In this document: piece by piece, positions 29,824-38,591 of the stretch
Numbering within the stretch: position 1 is the stretch's first letter
Layout: each line of letters opens with the position of its first letter
Assembly (NCBI RefSeq): GCF_014192335.1
Contig: NZ_JACHXU010000011.1
Coordinates: 62,001 to 126,000 of the forward strand
DNA length: 64,000 nucleotides
Direction: 5' to 3'
Origin: Aporhodopirellula rubra
GTDB lineage: Bacteria; Planctomycetota; Planctomycetia; Pirellulales; Pirellulaceae
The notes under the pieces: generated by a model
The model's database searches: none
Seen by the model: the letters and a program-made list of their open reading frames with translations, nothing else
Told to the model about the DNA's origin: nothing
Made by a program: the position numbers and the translations under genes

Positions 29824-30656
29824 TGAGAAGTATCATGCAAAGTCCCGATGTAGTCGGCATGACACACCAGACAGGTCCGTCGATGCCCGTTGTGCGTTTT
29901 CGCGAGCCCGCGGACGCGTGCAAACGAGTTGCCGCGGAGATCGCGGCACTGATTCGTCAGCGAGCGGCTGAGAGCAGACGTTGTGTTTTAGGATTGGCGA
30001 CCGGTTCAACGCCCATTCGTGTTTATCGCGAACTCATACGGATGCACCGTGAGGAACGATTGTCGTTCTTCAACGTCGTTACGTTCAATCTCGACGAGTA
30101 CTACCCCATCAAACCGGAGTCAGCGCAGAGCTATCACCGGTTCATGAGCGAACACTTTTTCAATCACATTGACATTATTCGCAGTAACGTGCACTTGCCC
30201 AAGGGCACCGTTGAGCTGGAAAACGTTTCCGGTTATTGCCGTGACTATGAAGAGTTAATTCTGCGAAGCGGCGGTATCGATCTGCAGATACTCGGCATCG
30301 GGCGAACCGGTCACATCGGGTTCAATGAGCCTGGGGCGAAGCGGGATTCTCGAACTCGACTCGTCCGGCTCGACACGGTAACTCGCAACGACGCGGTAAA
30401 GGATTTCGGCGATCTCGATCGCGTTCCGTTGTTGGCGATCACGATGGGAGTGGAAACTATTCTGCAGGCCCGGCGGATTCGATTGCTCGCCTTTGGTGAG
30501 CACAAAGCTCGAATCGTGCAACAGGCGATTGAGAACCGGATTTCATCGGCATTGCCTGCGACGTTTTTACGTGGGCATCGCGACGCGCAGTATCTAGTCG
30601 ACTACGATGCGGCCCAATGCCTGCCTCCCTCTTTTTTCGGAACACCACTGCAATGA
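29823..30656 (+). CDS. nagB: Glucosamine-6-phosphate deaminase-like protein (NagB family)
   Basis: NagB/RpiA/SOL-fold protein of 277 residues, expected to convert an amino-sugar phosphate to a keto-sugar phosphate plus ammonia. Family motifs: the phosphate loop LGLATGSTPIRVYREL, the proton-transfer Asp in FNLDEYYPIK, and GIGRTGHIGFNEPG with the ring-opening His and catalytic Glu. In E. coli NagB the last motif reads GNDGH; here Asp141 is replaced by Thr, as in the NagB-like proteins of Bacteroidetes, so true glucosamine-6-phosphate activity is not certain. The first 20 codons before MPVVRFREP may not be translated; in-frame ATGs follow at several positions. It overlaps the deacetylase gene by one base and the oxidoreductase gene by four, forming a tight three-gene operon. 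Confidence 0.8.
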   Translation: MRSIMQSPDVVGMTHQTGPSMPVVRFREPADACKRVAAEIAALIRQRAAESRRCVLGLATGSTPIRVYRELIRMHREERLSFFNVVTFNLDEYYPIKPESAQSYHRFMSEHFFNHIDIIRSNVHLPKGTVELENVSGYCRDYEELILRSGGIDLQILGIGRTGHIGFNEPGAKRDSRTRLVRLDTVTRNDAVKDFGDLDRVPLLAITMGVETILQARRIRLLAFGEHKARIVQQAIENRISSALPATFLRGHRDAQYLVDYDAAQCLPPSFFGTPLQ

Positions 30657-31777
30657 GCGACCTTGATCAGCCTTCTCCAATGAAACAGGTTCGCATCTTG
30701 TGTGTCGGCGCAGGGAACATGGGACGTTCCCATGCGCTGGCCTATCAAATGATCGATGGTTTTGAAATCGTCGGTGTTTGCACTCGCTCCAAAGAGTCCG
30801 GTGCCAAACTGAACGCGGAACTCGGTGCCGACTATCCGACGTTCCAGGATTTCGACGTGGCCCTTCGGGAGACACAGCCTGACGCCGTTTGTGTGTCGAC
30901 ATGGCCCGATACGCACGCGAGATTCGTCACCGCGGCGCTGGACGCGGGATGTCATGTTTTTGTCGAAAAACCGCTTGCCGATTCCGTTGAGGCGGCAGAA
31001 GAAATTGTTTCGAAAGCGTTGGAGACGGATCGGAAAGTTGTCGTCGGCTACATCTTGCGACACCATCCGAGTTGGAATCGTTTCATCGAAATCGCACAGA
31101 CGCTCGGCAAGCCTTTGGTGATGCGGATGAATTTGAATCAGTCCTCCTCGGGATCGACATGGGAAACCCACAAGCAATTGATGTCGACGGTATCGCCGAT
31201 CGTTGATTGTGGTGTCCACTATGTGGATGTCATGTGTCAAATGACAGGATCACGTCCGGTTCGAGTTTCAGGAATTGGTGCCCGACTGACCGATGAATTG
31301 CCGGAAGGCATGATCAATTACGGGCAACTGCAGGTGACGTTTGAGGACGGTTCGGTCGGCTGGTACGAAGCCGGATGGGGACCGATGATGAGCGAAACGG
31401 CATTCTTCGTTAAAGATGTCGTTGGTCCCAAAGGGGCGGTTTCGATCGTCGCTGAATCGGCGTCATCGACCGGGCAGAGTGATAACGTCGACGCGCATAC
31501 GAAAACGGAATCCATCCGTTTGCACCATGGTGCGTTGAATTCAGCGGGCAAATTCGCGGAACCCGATGAGTGGATTCGCCTCGACGACGAACCCGACCAT
31601 GACGGGCTCTGCTTGCGAGAACAGCAATTCTTTCTCGACGCGATCGTTAATGGGAACGACTTAACAGATCACCTCGAGGACGCGGTCAACTCGATGAAGA
31701 TTGTCGCCGCGGCGGATGAAAGTTTCCGAACGGGGAAGACGGTCGAGTTGCAGACCAGTGAAACGGTCGATCACTAG
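30653..31777 (+). CDS. Cytoplasmic Gfo/Idh/MocA family oxidoreductase
   Basis: NAD(P)-dependent dehydrogenase or dehydratase-like protein of 374 residues. It starts with a Rossmann fold (RILCVGAGNMGRSHALAYQM) without any leader peptide, unlike the Tat-exported paralogues in this window. The catalytic-lysine motif EKP is intact in HVFVEKPLADSVEAAEEIV. The second domain contains PIVDCGVHYVDVMCQMTG, with the His-Tyr pattern common in the family. The start at 30653 overlaps the NagB-like gene by four bases (ATGA), giving coupled translation. With the deacetylase and the deaminase it completes an operon probably controlled by the divergent AraC protein. Substrate is unknown; an amino-sugar derivative is the natural guess. 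Confidence 0.85.
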   Translation: MSDLDQPSPMKQVRILCVGAGNMGRSHALAYQMIDGFEIVGVCTRSKESGAKLNAELGADYPTFQDFDVALRETQPDAVCVSTWPDTHARFVTAALDAGCHVFVEKPLADSVEAAEEIVSKALETDRKVVVGYILRHHPSWNRFIEIAQTLGKPLVMRMNLNQSSSGSTWETHKQLMSTVSPIVDCGVHYVDVMCQMTGSRPVRVSGIGARLTDELPEGMINYGQLQVTFEDGSVGWYEAGWGPMMSETAFFVKDVVGPKGAVSIVAESASSTGQSDNVDAHTKTESIRLHHGALNSAGKFAEPDEWIRLDDEPDHDGLCLREQQFFLDAIVNGNDLTDHLEDAVNSMKIVAAADESFRTGKTVELQTSETVDH

Positions 31778-31806
31778 AGCGTCTCTGCCAACGGGTAGGT
31801 TTTTCA

Positions 31807-31869
31807 AGGTAGCCGCGTTCGCTAGAACGTGGGCGGCCGTAGACCAAGATCGGGCGACGGTGGTTACGA
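31807..31869 (-). repeat. Dispersed intergenic repeat, copy 3 (reverse, interrupted)
   Basis: On the minus strand this matches the 55-bp repeat of 9443 and 49339: GTAACCACCG at one end, CCACGTTCTAGCG and GCTAC at the other, with a short insert in the loop part. It lies between the convergent oxidoreductase and GH29 genes. Confidence 0.45.
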
Positions 31870-31960
31870 CAGAGATGGGTTAGGCATCTCGTTTGGTATT
31901 GCGCCGAGTTTGCAAGCCTTTTGTGGAATCACTCGTTCGAGTGAACGATTACGCCTGCCG

Positions 31961-33073
31961 CTAAGATTTCCGCAATCGCTTGCCAACTTCCTTTAGCGTG
32001 GCCTGGTCTTCCGGATGAATTGAACCGTCAGGAAGCGGACCGGTATTCAGTAGTAGATTTGCCTTCATCTTTTTGGCCGTCGCGAGCATCTTCATGACTT
32101 GGTCGGCCGTCTTGTGCTTGCCGTCGTCGGTCTTCATGTAACCCCAGCCATGCGGTTGCAAAGTGTCACAGATCTCCAGTGGCACGTCTGATTGACCTTT
32201 CCAGTGACGTTCGGGAGCTTTGAAGTCTTCGGTACCCAGTAGCCCTTGTTTGTAGGAGACCAATACCTGGGGCTGCAGTGAATGGATGTGGTCGTAGAGT
32301 TCCTGCAATTTGAACTCGTGCATTTTTGCACGGCGCGACGCGGGGGTCGCGTGACCGTCCAACCAAATGCCACCAACGGGCCCGTAGTTGGTTAACAGTT
32401 CGGTGATCTGGTTCTTCATGAACTCGACATATATTTGCAGATCATGATCATCGCCGGTTGCATAAAATTCCTCCGGCGGATCGTACTTGGGCCGTGCCGA
32501 ACCGCCCCATCCTGAATTGTTGGGAGCGTGTGGGTGCCGCCAATCTCGGCCATGTGAATAGTAGAGATAGAAGCCGAGGCCTTTTGCTTGGCACTGGTCA
32601 GCCAACTCGCCGACGAGGTCTCGCTTCGCCGGGGTGTTGGTGCTCTTGAAGTCGGTGTAATTCGAATCGAAGAGGCAAAAACTGTCGTGATGCCGTGTCG
32701 TGATGTTGATGTATTTCATTCCGGCTTCGAGGGCCATGTCGGTAATGAAGTCCGCGTCGAAGTTTTTTGCGGTGAAACGACTGGCGAGCTTCGCGTATTC
32801 CTTTATGCGGATTTTCTCTTTGATCATCACCCATTCATGACGGCCGAGTAATGAATACAAGCCGTAGTGAATGAAGAGACCGAACTGGGCGTTTCGAAAC
32901 CATTCGAGTGCCGCTTTGCGAGGATTGTCTGCGTACAGATCGGCGACGTCAGTGAGATACGACGGAACCGGGCCGCTCGCAACAGCGGTGCCGGCGGTAG
33001 TGGAATTTGCGGACACAAACGCTGCAGTCCCTGCGACGCTGGCGGTGAGGAAGTCTCGGCGGGTAGTGTTCAC
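31961..33073 (-). CDS. Tat-exported GH29 alpha-L-fucosidase-like enzyme
   Basis: Compact 370-residue family 29 enzyme consisting of the TIM barrel alone. A twin-arginine leader (TTRRDFLTASVAGTAAFVSA) directs export. The barrel begins AALEWFRNAQFGLFIHYGLY and carries ITTRHHDSFCLFDS; the predicted nucleophile is Asp239 in GGIWLDGHA. The acid/base residue of GH29 varies in position and cannot be placed with certainty. It is one of three GH29 genes in the window and is more closely similar to the 36454 gene in its HHD motif than to the 4817 gene. It ends a run of minus-strand genes (43.2 to 32 kb). L-fucose or L-galactose release is the expected reaction. Confidence 0.87.
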   Translation of the reverse strand: MNTTRRDFLTASVAGTAAFVSANSTTAGTAVASGPVPSYLTDVADLYADNPRKAALEWFRNAQFGLFIHYGLYSLLGRHEWVMIKEKIRIKEYAKLASRFTAKNFDADFITDMALEAGMKYINITTRHHDSFCLFDSNYTDFKSTNTPAKRDLVGELADQCQAKGLGFYLYYSHGRDWRHPHAPNNSGWGGSARPKYDPPEEFYATGDDHDLQIYVEFMKNQITELLTNYGPVGGIWLDGHATPASRRAKMHEFKLQELYDHIHSLQPQVLVSYKQGLLGTEDFKAPERHWKGQSDVPLEICDTLQPHGWGYMKTDDGKHKTADQVMKMLATAKKMKANLLLNTGPLPDGSIHPEDQATLKEVGKRLRKS

Positions 33074-33276
33074 GGAATTTTCTTATTAGCTAGTTTCTTG
33101 AATGATGACACGGACGGGGCACTCCTTGTCCCGAGTGATTCGTGACGTGTGATCGACGATGTGCGACCGCGTAGGAGATCAGGCAATCTGCATGGGGGAC
33201 GCTGTTGAATGAACATTCGTTTCTTGGATTGTAATTTAACGAGGCTCCGAATGGGCTTAGTCAAGTTTTCCATGAC

Positions 33277-34842
33277 TCAGTCGAAGCTGAGCGTGACTTT
33301 GTCGAGCATCGGCTTCGATTTGTTTTCGGTGGTGTCGTCTAGTTTGACCTCAAACTGAAAACCGTATCCTGCGGGCAGACTCGAAAGGTCGAGCGATGCG
33401 GGCGTTTTCTGGACCTGCTTGGCAAACCCGGGTGTGTAGTCGTAGGTTTCCTTTACGGTCGCCCAATCGGTCCAAACGTTTGCAACGCCATCGTTGTCGG
33501 TGTCGACGCCCACGCGAGTTTGAACGCCGTCGACCCAAGGGCCGGGACTCGTGTAGTCCGTCTTTTGTTGGGTGATGAGATAGAACTGACCTTCGGCGAA
33601 ACAAACGTCAGGATCGGGGTGTCCTTGTCCGACGTTGTCACACCACTCGAACGGGCCATCGATCGTCGGCGACGTGAACCAACCGACGCTCATACTGTGG
33701 CCGCCAACGGGATCGTAATCGCCGAACAGATAGTATCGCCCGCCGATGCAAACACTGGCCCAATCGCCATAGGCTTCCTGTTCCGGTTCATGGACATCGT
33801 ATGTGGCAACGTTGGTTTTGAAATCAGGGTGCTGAAGCCAATGAGGGTGTTTGTACGTTGCGGTTTTGCCGGTCGGCGTTGTGCGGTTGTCGACAACAGG
33901 AGCGAGTATTTGGAAATCCTGGATACCGTCCTTGCTCACCGCGTGGCCGGCCAGAGGCGAATCCCATGATCGTTTGTTCGCATCGATCGGGCTCCAGTCC
34001 TCGTAGATTACATGGAAGTTTCCCTCGAGGTCGCGGATGAAGTTACAGTCCGAACCGTCCGACGGGTCTTTGAACGCCATCCCCATGTTCTTGCCAGGTT
34101 TGCCATCGGTGAGATCTTCGTCGATGTAAAGGTGAGGGTCTTGGTCGTTGGGATAGTCGTAATAGATGTAGAATTTTCCGTCGACGAATTCGGCGGTGGT
34201 GACCCATCTCGAGAAGTCTTCGGTGACCATACCGTGGTGGACCCAGTTCACCATGTCTTTGCTCTGCCACGCGTGGTATCCGCCACCGTGATTGTTGACA
34301 CCACCGGGGGCGTCAAACTGATTTGGTAAGTTGGTCGTTAGCAACGGAATGTCAAAACCGTCGAGTGTCGCAGGTTTGGCGGCAAATGACGTTTGGGTAT
34401 CGCTCGAATTGGTAACGTTCCTCGTGTCCTTTTTGCGTTGGGATGCTTTGGATTTTCGGTTGGGGGCCATGTAGCGACCGAACATCCAATAATCGTTCGG
34501 CCCGAGACTCAGCACGACGGGAGCGTCACCTAGATTGGACGGCCCGATGTTTTTGACGGGGTTCCAGTTTTGCCAAATGGGTGATTGGTCGATGGTGATC
34601 GATTGAGCGGTGCGTTTGCTGGCGAACGTTTTCTTCTTGCTGCGAAAGACGGCTGATTTACCGGTGGGGGCGGCGACGCCGTCGTCGATGCTCAGACCGG
34701 ACTGGGTGTCCGTGTTTTCTTGCCAGTCGGATTGGCTGTCGATGATCCAGGAATCATCCGCGTGGACTCGGCTCGTGATCGATAGCGAGGTCGTTGCCGT
34801 AATTAGGAACAGGATGAGAAGTGGGGGGCGATTCGATTGCAT
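33277..34842 (-). CDS. Secreted beta-propeller glycoside hydrolase-like protein, family unassigned
   Basis: 521-residue exported protein (signal peptide MQSNRPPLLILFLITATTSL). The body contains repeated propeller-type strands: VVLSLGPNDYWMFGRYMA, GGYHAWQSKDMVNWVHHG, EFVDGKFYIYYDYPND, NFIRDLEGNFHVIYEDWSP, DWASVCIGGRYYLFGDYDP and QFYLITQQKTDY. This is the pattern of five-bladed propellers of the GH43/GH32/GH117 kind. Acidic residues in DYPNDQDPHLYIDEDL and HPDPDVCF could be catalytic. A C-terminal beta domain of about 90 residues follows. I cannot assign it to a numbered family from memory. It sits between a GH29 and a sulfatase gene, so a role on the same sulfated polysaccharide is likely. About 200 bases separate it from the GH29 gene. 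Confidence 0.75.
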   Translation of the reverse strand: MQSNRPPLLILFLITATTSLSITSRVHADDSWIIDSQSDWQENTDTQSGLSIDDGVAAPTGKSAVFRSKKKTFASKRTAQSITIDQSPIWQNWNPVKNIGPSNLGDAPVVLSLGPNDYWMFGRYMAPNRKSKASQRKKDTRNVTNSSDTQTSFAAKPATLDGFDIPLLTTNLPNQFDAPGGVNNHGGGYHAWQSKDMVNWVHHGMVTEDFSRWVTTAEFVDGKFYIYYDYPNDQDPHLYIDEDLTDGKPGKNMGMAFKDPSDGSDCNFIRDLEGNFHVIYEDWSPIDANKRSWDSPLAGHAVSKDGIQDFQILAPVVDNRTTPTGKTATYKHPHWLQHPDFKTNVATYDVHEPEQEAYGDWASVCIGGRYYLFGDYDPVGGHSMSVGWFTSPTIDGPFEWCDNVGQGHPDPDVCFAEGQFYLITQQKTDYTSPGPWVDGVQTRVGVDTDNDGVANVWTDWATVKETYDYTPGFAKQVQKTPASLDLSSLPAGYGFQFEVKLDDTTENKSKPMLDKVTLSFD

Positions 34843-34957
34843 GGGGGGGACCTATCGGAGGCGTGGAGGCAGGCGAGGCGAGGTGAGACGATCGGAGGTG
34901 AGTTGAGGCGTTGAATGTCGAGCGGTGGTCGTCGAAGCGTCGCGAAGGAAAGTTTCG

Positions 34958-36457
34958 CTAGCGGCGGGCTTTCTCAGGAATAGCACCCTGCCAACCTGCC
35001 TCCCACTGCGTTCGCAGCGATCGGATCAGTTGAGCGTGTTCGGGGTTTCCTGCGATGTTCTGGTTTTCTTGCGGATCGGTTTGGTGGTCGTAGAGTTCCT
35101 CGGCGTCGACGTTTGAGTGGTCGTTGACATCAACCCAACGAGTGAACCGGTACCGGCCGGTTCGCATTGAGTAACCCATCAACCGTTGTTTGTTGACGCT
35201 GCGGGGATACTGACTGAACGCGGCTGTCTTCCATGGTTCGTTTGGGGCATCGAGCACGGGCCGGAACGAAGTGCCTTCCAGGTCGTCGGGAAGTGGTAAT
35301 TCGGCGAGGTCTGCGAGCGTAGGGTAGATGTCAACGAACTCCACCAACGCGTCGGTCGACTGACCGACGTGCTTCATTCCCGGGACCGACATCAACAAGG
35401 GGGCGCGTGCGTCGTCTTCGACATTGCTGTGTTTGCACCAACGGTTGTGTTCGCCGAGTTTCCACCCGTGGTCACCCCACAAGACGATGATTGTGTTGTC
35501 GGCCAATTCGAGGCGGTCGAGTTCGTCAATGACCCGACCGAGCTGAGCGTCCATGTAACTGACGCAAGCGTAGTAGCCGTGTTTGAGTTTGCGTGCGTAC
35601 TCTTCGGGGAGGTCATCGGTCTCGGGCACGCCGCTGTAATTCCACATCTCATTGCGTCGGACCAATGCATACTCGGGTGCATCGTGTGGCAAAAATCGAT
35701 TGGTGGCGCGGGGGATCTCGTTAGGATCGTACAAGTCCCAGTACGCTTTGGGGCAAACGAAAGGTAGGTGTGGTTTTCGGAAGCCGACGGCGAGAAAGAA
35801 CGGTTGCGATTGAGTCGCAAATTCTTGCAGCGATTCAATCGCCTCTTCGGCCAATTCACTTTCACCGCCGCTGTTTGGCGGGTCATCGGCGATACGAAAA
35901 GCTTGCCCACGGTTGGTTTTCGTCGTCGGGATCGGCTTCGTCGTCGCCGCGTTTTGATTCACGAGTGTGTGGAATCGAGAGCGACTCGGACTGCTCGCGT
36001 TGGTCTTTGGAGCGGGTTCCGATGGGCTCCACGATGGAGAATCTTGCAAATCGCCATGGTAGATTTTTCCGAGCCCTCGTGTGACGTAACCATGGTTTTT
36101 GAATAACTGAGGCAACGTCACCACGTCAGGCATGGCGTCACGAAAGTGCGTCGTTAGGTTCCATACCTTGTTCGTGTCAGGGCGGACGCCGGTCATGACG
36201 CTCGAACGCGACGGCGAGCAAACCGCCTGCTGGCAGTAGGCGTGCCGGAATACCATTCCACGCTTTGCGAGCGAATCGATATTGGGGCTTTGGATCACGG
36301 TGTTGCCATAACACCCCAGGTCCGGACGTAGATCGTCCGAGACGAAAAACAAAACGTTCAGCGGCTTCGCCGGATTCTCTTGCTCCGCGTTGGCAGGAAC
36401 GGTGAATGACGCAAGCGTCAAACACGCGATCCAGCGAAGGCACTGACGATATCTCAT
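34958..36457 (-). CDS. Secreted type I sulfatase (iduronate-2-sulfatase-like)
   Basis: Formylglycine-dependent sulfate ester hydrolase of family S1, 499 residues. Signal peptide: MRYRQCLRWIACLTLASFTV. Metal-binding Asp pair at residues 41-42 (FVSDDLRPDLGCYG), active-site motif CSPSR with Cys80 as the residue converted to formylglycine, then GLGKIYH and a C-terminal HGWKLGEHNRWCK; the overall order is like iduronate-2-sulfatases (S1_7 type, from memory). The start at 36457 is certain because its ATG overlaps the stop of the upstream GH29 gene (ATGA), giving coupled synthesis. Desulfation before or after GH29 action on a sulfated fucose or galactose is the natural reading. The maturation enzyme was not found in this window. 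Confidence 0.92.
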   Translation of the reverse strand: MRYRQCLRWIACLTLASFTVPANAEQENPAKPLNVLFFVSDDLRPDLGCYGNTVIQSPNIDSLAKRGMVFRHAYCQQAVCSPSRSSVMTGVRPDTNKVWNLTTHFRDAMPDVVTLPQLFKNHGYVTRGLGKIYHGDLQDSPSWSPSEPAPKTNASSPSRSRFHTLVNQNAATTKPIPTTKTNRGQAFRIADDPPNSGGESELAEEAIESLQEFATQSQPFFLAVGFRKPHLPFVCPKAYWDLYDPNEIPRATNRFLPHDAPEYALVRRNEMWNYSGVPETDDLPEEYARKLKHGYYACVSYMDAQLGRVIDELDRLELADNTIIVLWGDHGWKLGEHNRWCKHSNVEDDARAPLLMSVPGMKHVGQSTDALVEFVDIYPTLADLAELPLPDDLEGTSFRPVLDAPNEPWKTAAFSQYPRSVNKQRLMGYSMRTGRYRFTRWVDVNDHSNVDAEELYDHQTDPQENQNIAGNPEHAQLIRSLRTQWEAGWQGAIPEKARR

Positions 36458-38250
36458 TTCGATTCCTCGGTCTTTTGCAGCTTCAGTTGGCGAAGATTCA
36501 TCGGTTGCCATTTTCCGGCTACCGGTTTGGCCTGGATAATCGTTTCACCGGCTTCGTCGAACTGCAGCGTTCCGAGTGAACGTTCGACATATTTTCCGTA
36601 TCCGCCCGTCGAAGGAACCGTTGCTTCGATTTGACCGCCCATCGGGCCGACTCGGAACGTGGTGTTGTCGCCTTCAACCGACAGAGTGGCTGAAACGACA
36701 TAGCTGCCGGGTTGGGTGATTTTGATGTCCCACTGCACCGACGCTTGGTCGTCGAGCCAGTAGCCGACGTGAGGGATGCCGTCGTGTTCGCGGACCGTCG
36801 CCTCGCGACTGCCTTCGTTGTTGTTGATGTAGGACGAGTCTGCGGTCAGGACCAGTTCTCCCTTGCCGTCGGGAGTCGGTGTGACGGCGACGGTTTCGAT
36901 CGGTCCGCTGACCTTCACCGCGATGACACTGGCGATGGAATCGGGCGCCGTTTTAGGAAGGGACACCAGCACTCCGTCTTCGGTCGCTTCGGTTTGGAGG
37001 ACTTGGCCGTTGGCTAACAAGTGGGCCGTCTGCACTTTGTTCTTCAGACCGGGCACCATCAATTTGCCGTCGCTCGGCCAGTCGAAAACGTGGAGATAGA
37101 GGAGATGGTTTTGTTGGCTGTCGTCGTCGGAGTTTGCTGAGCTACCCGACTTTGCGGACTTCATGGTACAGCGTCCCCAATCGAAGGCGCCGATTGGGCT
37201 GGCCGTCGTGCCGTAGATCGACTCACTGTTGACGGTCATCCAATCGCCGATCTGCTCGAGTCGTTCGATCGCTTGTGGAAGCAGCGTTCCCTCGCCGGTC
37301 GGGCTGACGTTGAGTAGGTAGTTGCCGCCTTTGCTGGCGATATCGATCAAGTTGCGAATCAAAGTCGACGTCGACTTGAAGTCGTTGTCGCCGAGTTTGT
37401 AACCCCAGCTGCCGCTGATTGGCATGCAGACTTCCCAGTCTTTTCCCGGGGGCGCACTGCGAGGAATTTTGCGTTCGAAGGTTTTGTAGTCACCGGGGAA
37501 ATCGTTGCCCAGGCGATCGTTCGTGATGACGTCGGGTACCAATTTCGTCAGTGAGTGCAGGCTGTTGAACGACTCTTCGCTCATCGCGCGTGGAGTGTCC
37601 CACCAGAATATTCCGATCGGTCCGTACTCGGTCAGCAGTTGGCGAACTTCTGGGGCTGCTTTTTCGCTGACGTACTCGTCGTTACTGACGCGTTGGATTG
37701 ACTTATCCCAGTTGTTACCAATTCCTCCGGGGTGGTGCCAATCTTGTGCTTGCGAGTAATAAAAGCCGAGGCGGATGCCTTGTTTTTGGCATGCAACGGA
37801 GAGTTCCTTCATGATGTCTCGGCCGAACGGCGTCGCGTCGACAACATTGTAGGGGCTCGAGTGTGAGCCAAACATTGAGAAGCCGTCGTGGTGTTTTGCC
37901 GTGATGACGAGGTACTTCATGCCGGCGTTTTTGGCGCGAGCGACGAACTCATCGGCATCAAATTTGGTCGGGTTGAATTGCTTGACGTACTTTGAGTATT
38001 CGGCGATCGAGATCTTTCCTCGGTTCATCATCCATTCGGCACTGTTGGGAAGTTTTTTTCCGTTGTGTTCGCCGCCGACGACTGAGTAGACGCCCCAGTG
38101 CACGAACATGCCGAATTTGGCTTCACGCCACCACGACATGCGGGCGTCGCGTTCTTGCTGGGTTTCGCGTTGTTCTTCTGCCGACACTGTTCCCGCTAGA
38201 GTCAGGAACAGAAGACATAAAATCGTGAATTTTGAATGCATGTTTTTCAT
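36454..38250 (-). CDS. Secreted GH29 alpha-L-fucosidase-like enzyme with C-terminal binding module
   Basis: 598-residue family 29 enzyme with signal peptide MKNMHSKFTILCLLFLTLAG. The barrel shows EAKFGMFVHWGVYSVVGGEH, VITAKHHDGFSMFGS and the predicted nucleophile Asp218 in GIFWWDTPR. A catalytic-domain end (GGNYLLNVSPTGEGTLLPQA) is followed by an Ig-like region and a C-terminal beta-sandwich (from about residue 470, HVGYWLDDQASVQWDIKITQ), resembling a carbohydrate-binding module. The gene is translationally coupled to the downstream sulfatase by a four-base overlap, suggesting the two act on the same sulfated alpha-linked sugar. It is preceded by 340 bases of non-coding DNA containing a GGTTAAC-type half site near 38316 that only partly resembles the proposed operator. 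Confidence 0.9.
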   Translation of the reverse strand: MKNMHSKFTILCLLFLTLAGTVSAEEQRETQQERDARMSWWREAKFGMFVHWGVYSVVGGEHNGKKLPNSAEWMMNRGKISIAEYSKYVKQFNPTKFDADEFVARAKNAGMKYLVITAKHHDGFSMFGSHSSPYNVVDATPFGRDIMKELSVACQKQGIRLGFYYSQAQDWHHPGGIGNNWDKSIQRVSNDEYVSEKAAPEVRQLLTEYGPIGIFWWDTPRAMSEESFNSLHSLTKLVPDVITNDRLGNDFPGDYKTFERKIPRSAPPGKDWEVCMPISGSWGYKLGDNDFKSTSTLIRNLIDIASKGGNYLLNVSPTGEGTLLPQAIERLEQIGDWMTVNSESIYGTTASPIGAFDWGRCTMKSAKSGSSANSDDDSQQNHLLYLHVFDWPSDGKLMVPGLKNKVQTAHLLANGQVLQTEATEDGVLVSLPKTAPDSIASVIAVKVSGPIETVAVTPTPDGKGELVLTADSSYINNNEGSREATVREHDGIPHVGYWLDDQASVQWDIKITQPGSYVVSATLSVEGDNTTFRVGPMGGQIEATVPSTGGYGKYVERSLGTLQFDEAGETIIQAKPVAGKWQPMNLRQLKLQKTEESK

Positions 38251-38591
38251 CTCAATAGGGTCTCAATCAGCGTTCGGTTTCTTCCGAAGTCGAACGCACT
38301 TTAATAATCACTAATTGGTTAACGTTGGGGTGGATTCGAGTTCGCTTCGCATGCGAGCGGACTGTGTGTATCGAATCGAACTGAGAGCCATTGGGTTGAT
38401 CAATGGCGTTGGTGTTTTGGAATTGGGGGAACTCGATGGATGTCGCCATGTCCCAAATCTTTGTTGAGGATCGTGGTCACGATTGGCATCTTTGTCTGGC
38501 GACTGACGGGGGCATCGGCCGCAGAGTGTGCGATGTTTGTGACGCCGGCCAAAAAGGAAAAGTAACAAGCATGATATTGAGCGTTTTCGAT
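38251..38591. other. Intergenic region
   Basis: 341 bases upstream of the GH29-sulfatase pair and downstream of the GH128-like gene. No gene is supported; an AT-rich stretch near 38300-38325 (TTAATAATCACTAATTGG) could be promoter DNA. Confidence 0.35.

Noticed and set aside
38313..38326. ATTGGTTAACGTTG before the GH29-sulfatase pair, considered as a further operator.
   Set aside because: Only the GTTAAC centre matches; the flanking half-sites are shifted or absent.
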